From positions 1 to 7,751 of the forward strand of contig JBLMYD010000071.1 in the NCBI GenBank assembly GCA_050258095.1: 7,751 nucleotides of DNA, in the 5' to 3' direction. This stretch comes from VRUE01 sp050258095 (GTDB taxonomy: Bacteria; Actinomycetota; Thermoleophilia; Solirubrobacterales; 70-9). The translations under genes were made by a program, and so were the position numbers. The notes under the pieces are model-generated. The model worked only from the letters and a program-made list of their open reading frames with translations. It was not told the origin of the DNA and ran no database searches. Shown in pieces: positions 5,977 to 7,751 of the stretch. How positions within the stretch are numbered: position 1 is the first letter of the stretch; each line of letters opens with the position of its first letter.

Positions 5977-5982
5977 ATACTA
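5977..5982 (-). promoter_or_regulatory. -10 box (TAGTAT) for the DtxR-family gene
   Basis: On the minus strand TAGTAT is followed by 7 nt and then the ATG at 5969, which predicts a leaderless or near-leaderless transcript; a GGAG within those 7 nt is too close to act as a normal ribosome-binding site. The expected -35 region falls inside the terminator hairpin of the upstream HAD gene. Confidence 0.5.
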
Positions 5983-5986
5983 CTTG

Positions 5987-6041
5987 CCCGCCGATGGGCC
6001 TAAAACCGACGCATAGCGACGGGAATCGGCCCGTCGGCGGG
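5987..6041 (-). terminator. Terminator hairpin downstream of the HAD gene
   Basis: In the direction of the HAD gene this reads CCGTCGC, loop TAT, GCGTCGG, then TTTT: a 7-bp stem with one mismatch and a short U-tract, as in an intrinsic terminator (6002-6022). A second, outer stem pairs 5987-6000 with 6028-6041 (14 positions, one of them G.T on the + strand). The inner 35 bp (5997-6031) match 7717-7751 at 30 of 35 positions in inverted orientation. The stop codon of the HAD gene lies 3 nt away, at 6045-6047. Confidence 0.6.
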
Positions 6042-6044
6042 CGG

Positions 6045-6857
6045 TCAGCGCTCCATCAGGGTGGCGACGACCGCCTCGTAGAAGCCGTCGCCCATCGCGC
6101 CCTCGGTGACGGTGACGTTGTCCCAGGCGGGGAGCGCGGCGCGCAGGCTGGGATCGCGCTCGGGGCCGTTGGCGACGACGAAGAAGTGGCCGACCGCGGC
6201 GGCGACCTCGAGGTCCTCGACCGAGTCGCCGACGCCGATGCAGTCGGCCGGGTCGTAGCCGCGGGCGCGGGCGTGGGCGGCGACCGCGCCCGCCTTGCTG
6301 ACCAGCTTCGGCACCAGGTGGTAGGCGTGGGTCGGGCCGTCGACGGCCGGCATCTCGCGGCCGATCGCGCCGTTGTCGAGCAGGCGCAGGTCGTCGTGTC
6401 CCTCCGCCGCCAGCACCCGGTTGGCCTCCTCGACGTCGACCTTGCCGCGGAAGAGGTGGGAGAGGACGCGGCCGCTGTGCCAGGGAGCGTGGTACTCGAG
6501 CCGCCCCTCGAAGCGCTCGAAGAGCATCTTGGGGATGCCGCGCTGCTCGATCTTCTCGTAGATCGTGCCCTCCTCGTCGGGGACGAGCTCGCCGGTCAGC
6601 AGCGTCGTCTCGCCGTCGATCGCGAAGGCGCAGCCCGCCTCGTAGATGTAGGAGGTCTGGCCCATCAGCCGGGCGGCCTCGTGCACCTGCGGCTCGCGGC
6701 GGCCGGACATGATCACGACCTCGACCCCGGCGCGCTGGCACGCCTCCAGGCCGCGCGCCTGGGCCAGGGAGAAGCCGCCCTCGGCGTCGCGGAAGAGCGA
6801 GCTGCCCTTGCCGAGCAGGGTGCCGTCGAGGTCGGTGTAGACGCATCGCAGTGCCAT
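6045..6857 (-). CDS. HAD-IIB family phosphatase (mannosyl-3-phosphoglycerate phosphatase type)
   Basis: A 270-residue cytoplasmic phosphohydrolase of the haloacid dehalogenase superfamily, with a type IIB cap. Motif I is DLDGTLL with the nucleophile D9 and acid/base D11. Motif II is VIMSGR with S51. Motif III is K188 in LVSKAGA. Motif IV is GVGDSVEDLEVA with D211 and D215 for Mg2+. The cap lies between motifs II and III, about residues 85-185. Segment order and length resemble mannosyl-3-phosphoglycerate phosphatase, which makes the compatible solute mannosylglycerate, but other sugar phosphates are equally possible, and no synthase gene is nearby. The ATG at 6857 was chosen because it starts just before motif I and leaves a 24-bp divergent spacer. 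A longer frame starting at 7352 would overlap most of the opposite folP gene and is rejected. The gene ends at a repeat-type terminator. Confidence 0.9.
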   Translation of the reverse strand: MALRCVYTDLDGTLLGKGSSLFRDAEGGFSLAQARGLEACQRAGVEVVIMSGRREPQVHEAARLMGQTSYIYEAGCAFAIDGETTLLTGELVPDEEGTIYEKIEQRGIPKMLFERFEGRLEYHAPWHSGRVLSHLFRGKVDVEEANRVLAAEGHDDLRLLDNGAIGREMPAVDGPTHAYHLVPKLVSKAGAVAAHARARGYDPADCIGVGDSVEDLEVAAAVGHFFVVANGPERDPSLRAALPAWDNVTVTEGAMGDGFYEAVVATLMER

Positions 6858-6869
6858 CGTGCGGGCCGT

Positions 6870-6876
6870 TACCGTA
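6870..6876. promoter_or_regulatory. Overlapping divergent -10 boxes between the HAD gene and folP
   Basis: The 7-bp TACCGTA contains a + strand hexamer TACCGT (6870-6875), followed by 6 nt and the folP ATG at 6882. It also contains a minus-strand hexamer TACGGT (6871-6876), followed by 13 nt and the HAD ATG at 6857. The folP transcript would be leaderless; the HAD transcript would have a leader of about 6 nt. The two start codons are only 24 bp apart, so both promoters must share this site. The hexamers are inferred from spacing and resemblance only. Confidence 0.45.
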
Positions 6877-6881
6877 GCCGG

Positions 6882-7751
6882 ATGATCTGGCGGCTCGCCG
6901 ACCGCGCGCTCGACCTCGCCCAGCCTGTTGCCGCCGGGATCGTCAACGTGACCGCCGACTCGATGTTCGAGGGGGCTCGCAGCGTCACGCCCGTGCAGGC
7001 GATCGAGGACGGCAGGGCGCTGGTCGAGGCCGGCTTCGACATGCTCGACGTCGGCGCGGTGGCGGCGCGCAGCGGGCCGCCGGTCGCGGCCGAGGACGAG
7101 ATGGCGGCGCTGGTGCCGGCGATCGAAGGGCTCGCCGGCGCCGGGGTGCCGGTCTCGGCCGACACCTTCTCGGTCGAGGTCGCGCGGGCGGCGCTGGCGG
7201 CGGGCGCGGTCGCGATCAACGACATCTCGGGCGGCTCGCCGGAGATGTTTGAGCTCGTCGCCGAGAGCGGCTGCGGCTACGTCCTCATGCACATCGAGGG
7301 ACCGCCGCGCATCGACCGGCCCGCGCCTGAGTACGACGACGTGGTCGAGCACCTGAAGGCGTGGCTGGGGGGGAGAGTCGAGCAGGCCGTGGGACTTGGG
7401 GTGGGCGAGGAGCAGATCGCGATCGACCCCGGACTCGACTTCGACCTGACGACTGAGCAGGACCTGGAGATCCTGCGCCGTCTACCTGAGCTGCGCACGC
7501 TCGGGCTGCCGCTCTACGTCTCGCTCTCGCGCAAGGACTTCGTCGGTGCCGTGCTGGCCGGCTCCTGGGAGGAGCGCTGGCCGGCGGGCGAGCGCGAGTG
7601 GGGCACGGTCGCCGCGGCGGCACTAGCCGTGCGCGGCGGCGCCGACGTGCTGCGCATCCACGACCGCAGCTCGCTGCAGGCGATGCGGGTTGCAGGCGCG
7701 ATCCGCGAGGCCGACGGGCCGAAAACCGTCGCTATGCGACGGTTTTCGGCC
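6882..7751 (+). CDS. folP: Dihydropteroate synthase, divergent, 3' end cut by the window
   Basis: A cytoplasmic TIM-barrel enzyme that joins 6-hydroxymethyl-7,8-dihydropterin pyrophosphate with p-aminobenzoate in folate synthesis. 290 codons are visible with no stop. Residues at positions known from E. coli DHPS are N22 and D26 in NVTADS, D56 in LDVG, R63, D94 in ADTFS, N113 in AINDISGG, D182 in DPG, K218 in SRKDF, and R258/H260 in RIHD, so the pterin and pyrophosphate machinery is largely kept. Other positions differ: Phe28 is Met, loop 2 (usually GGESTRPGA) is GAVAARSGP with Thr62 as Ala and Pro64 as Ser, and the usual DPGIGFGK is DPGLDFDL. It may be a divergent true FolP or a paralog with altered function. 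The usual family C-terminus falls near residue 280; after that the frame enters a palindrome. The start at 6882 lies 6 nt after a TACCGT box. Confidence 0.85.
   Translation, partial: MIWRLADRALDLAQPVAAGIVNVTADSMFEGARSVTPVQAIEDGRALVEAGFDMLDVGAVAARSGPPVAAEDEMAALVPAIEGLAGAGVPVSADTFSVEVARAALAAGAVAINDISGGSPEMFELVAESGCGYVLMHIEGPPRIDRPAPEYDDVVEHLKAWLGGRVEQAVGLGVGEEQIAIDPGLDFDLTTEQDLEILRRLPELRTLGLPLYVSLSRKDFVGAVLAGSWEERWPAGEREWGTVAAAALAVRGGADVLRIHDRSSLQAMRVAGAIREADGPKTVAMRRFSA
7717..7751 (+). terminator. Perfect 16-bp hairpin at the 3' end of folP
   Basis: GGCCGAAAACCGTCGC (7717-7732) and GCGACGGTTTTCGGCC (7736-7751) enclose a TAT loop. The core CCGTCGC-TAT-GCGACGG followed by TTTT has the form of an intrinsic terminator, and the matching A-tract makes it symmetric, so it could act in both directions. 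It is the second copy of the hairpin found after the HAD gene, in the same orientation relative to its gene. It ends exactly at the window edge, so it may continue. The folP frame is still open across it. Confidence 0.7.

Noticed and set aside
6045..7352. Longer version of the HAD protein starting at 7352
   Set aside because: The extra 165 residues are antisense to folP, lack any domain and precede a conserved HAD motif I that normally sits at the N-terminus.

Overview
The window is very GC-rich, gene-dense DNA with G/C-dominated third codon positions. It probably comes from a high-GC actinobacterial-type chromosome. Gene content and style (an S53 protease without a propeptide domain, an AbiEi-like/DUF559 fusion, probable leaderless promoters) fit the Thermoleophilia/Solirubrobacterales, but that placement is inference. 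There are no rRNA or tRNA genes, CRISPR arrays or intact insertion sequences.

Layout, left to right. (1) 2-424 (+): the last 140 codons of sucD, succinyl-CoA ligase alpha subunit. (2) 434-1669 (-): a secreted or membrane-anchored protein of unknown function, convergent with sucD; a small hairpin carries both stop codons. (3) 1689-2603 (-): an AbiEi-like winged-helix protein fused to a DUF559/Vsr-type nuclease fold, directly upstream of gene 2 on the same strand. (4) 2705-3808 (+): a PLP-dependent fold-type I aminotransferase, divergent from gene 3. (5) 3891-5081 (+): a secreted sedolisin (S53) protease, the only gene here with a strong Shine-Dalgarno sequence. (6) 5098-5265: a nested inverted-repeat element that could fold as a long structured RNA on the + strand; its right end carries the stop codon of the next gene. 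(7) 5262-5969 (-): a DtxR/MntR-family metal-dependent repressor with a Mn-type ligand set. (8) 6045-6857 (-): a HAD-IIB phosphatase of the mannosyl-3-phosphoglycerate phosphatase type. (9) 6882-7751 (+): a divergent dihydropteroate synthase (folP), cut by the window end and sharing a 24-bp promoter region with gene 8.

The genes do not form one pathway. They are mostly separate housekeeping, regulatory and secreted functions, each with its own short promoter. Several start codons lie 6-8 nt after a -10-like hexamer (TATACT, TAGGCT, TAGTAT, TACCGT), which suggests leaderless mRNAs. The 3' ends of the HAD gene and folP carry two copies of the same 35-bp terminator-like hairpin (30 of 35 positions identical), and the folP reading frame runs through its copy.

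The strongest candidate for something undescribed is 5098-5265: 38 nested pairs around further internal pairing. All six non-Watson-Crick positions of the outer stem are G.U in the + transcript. It may be a structured RNA or 3'-UTR element, a small CTAG-flanked palindromic mobile element, or both.
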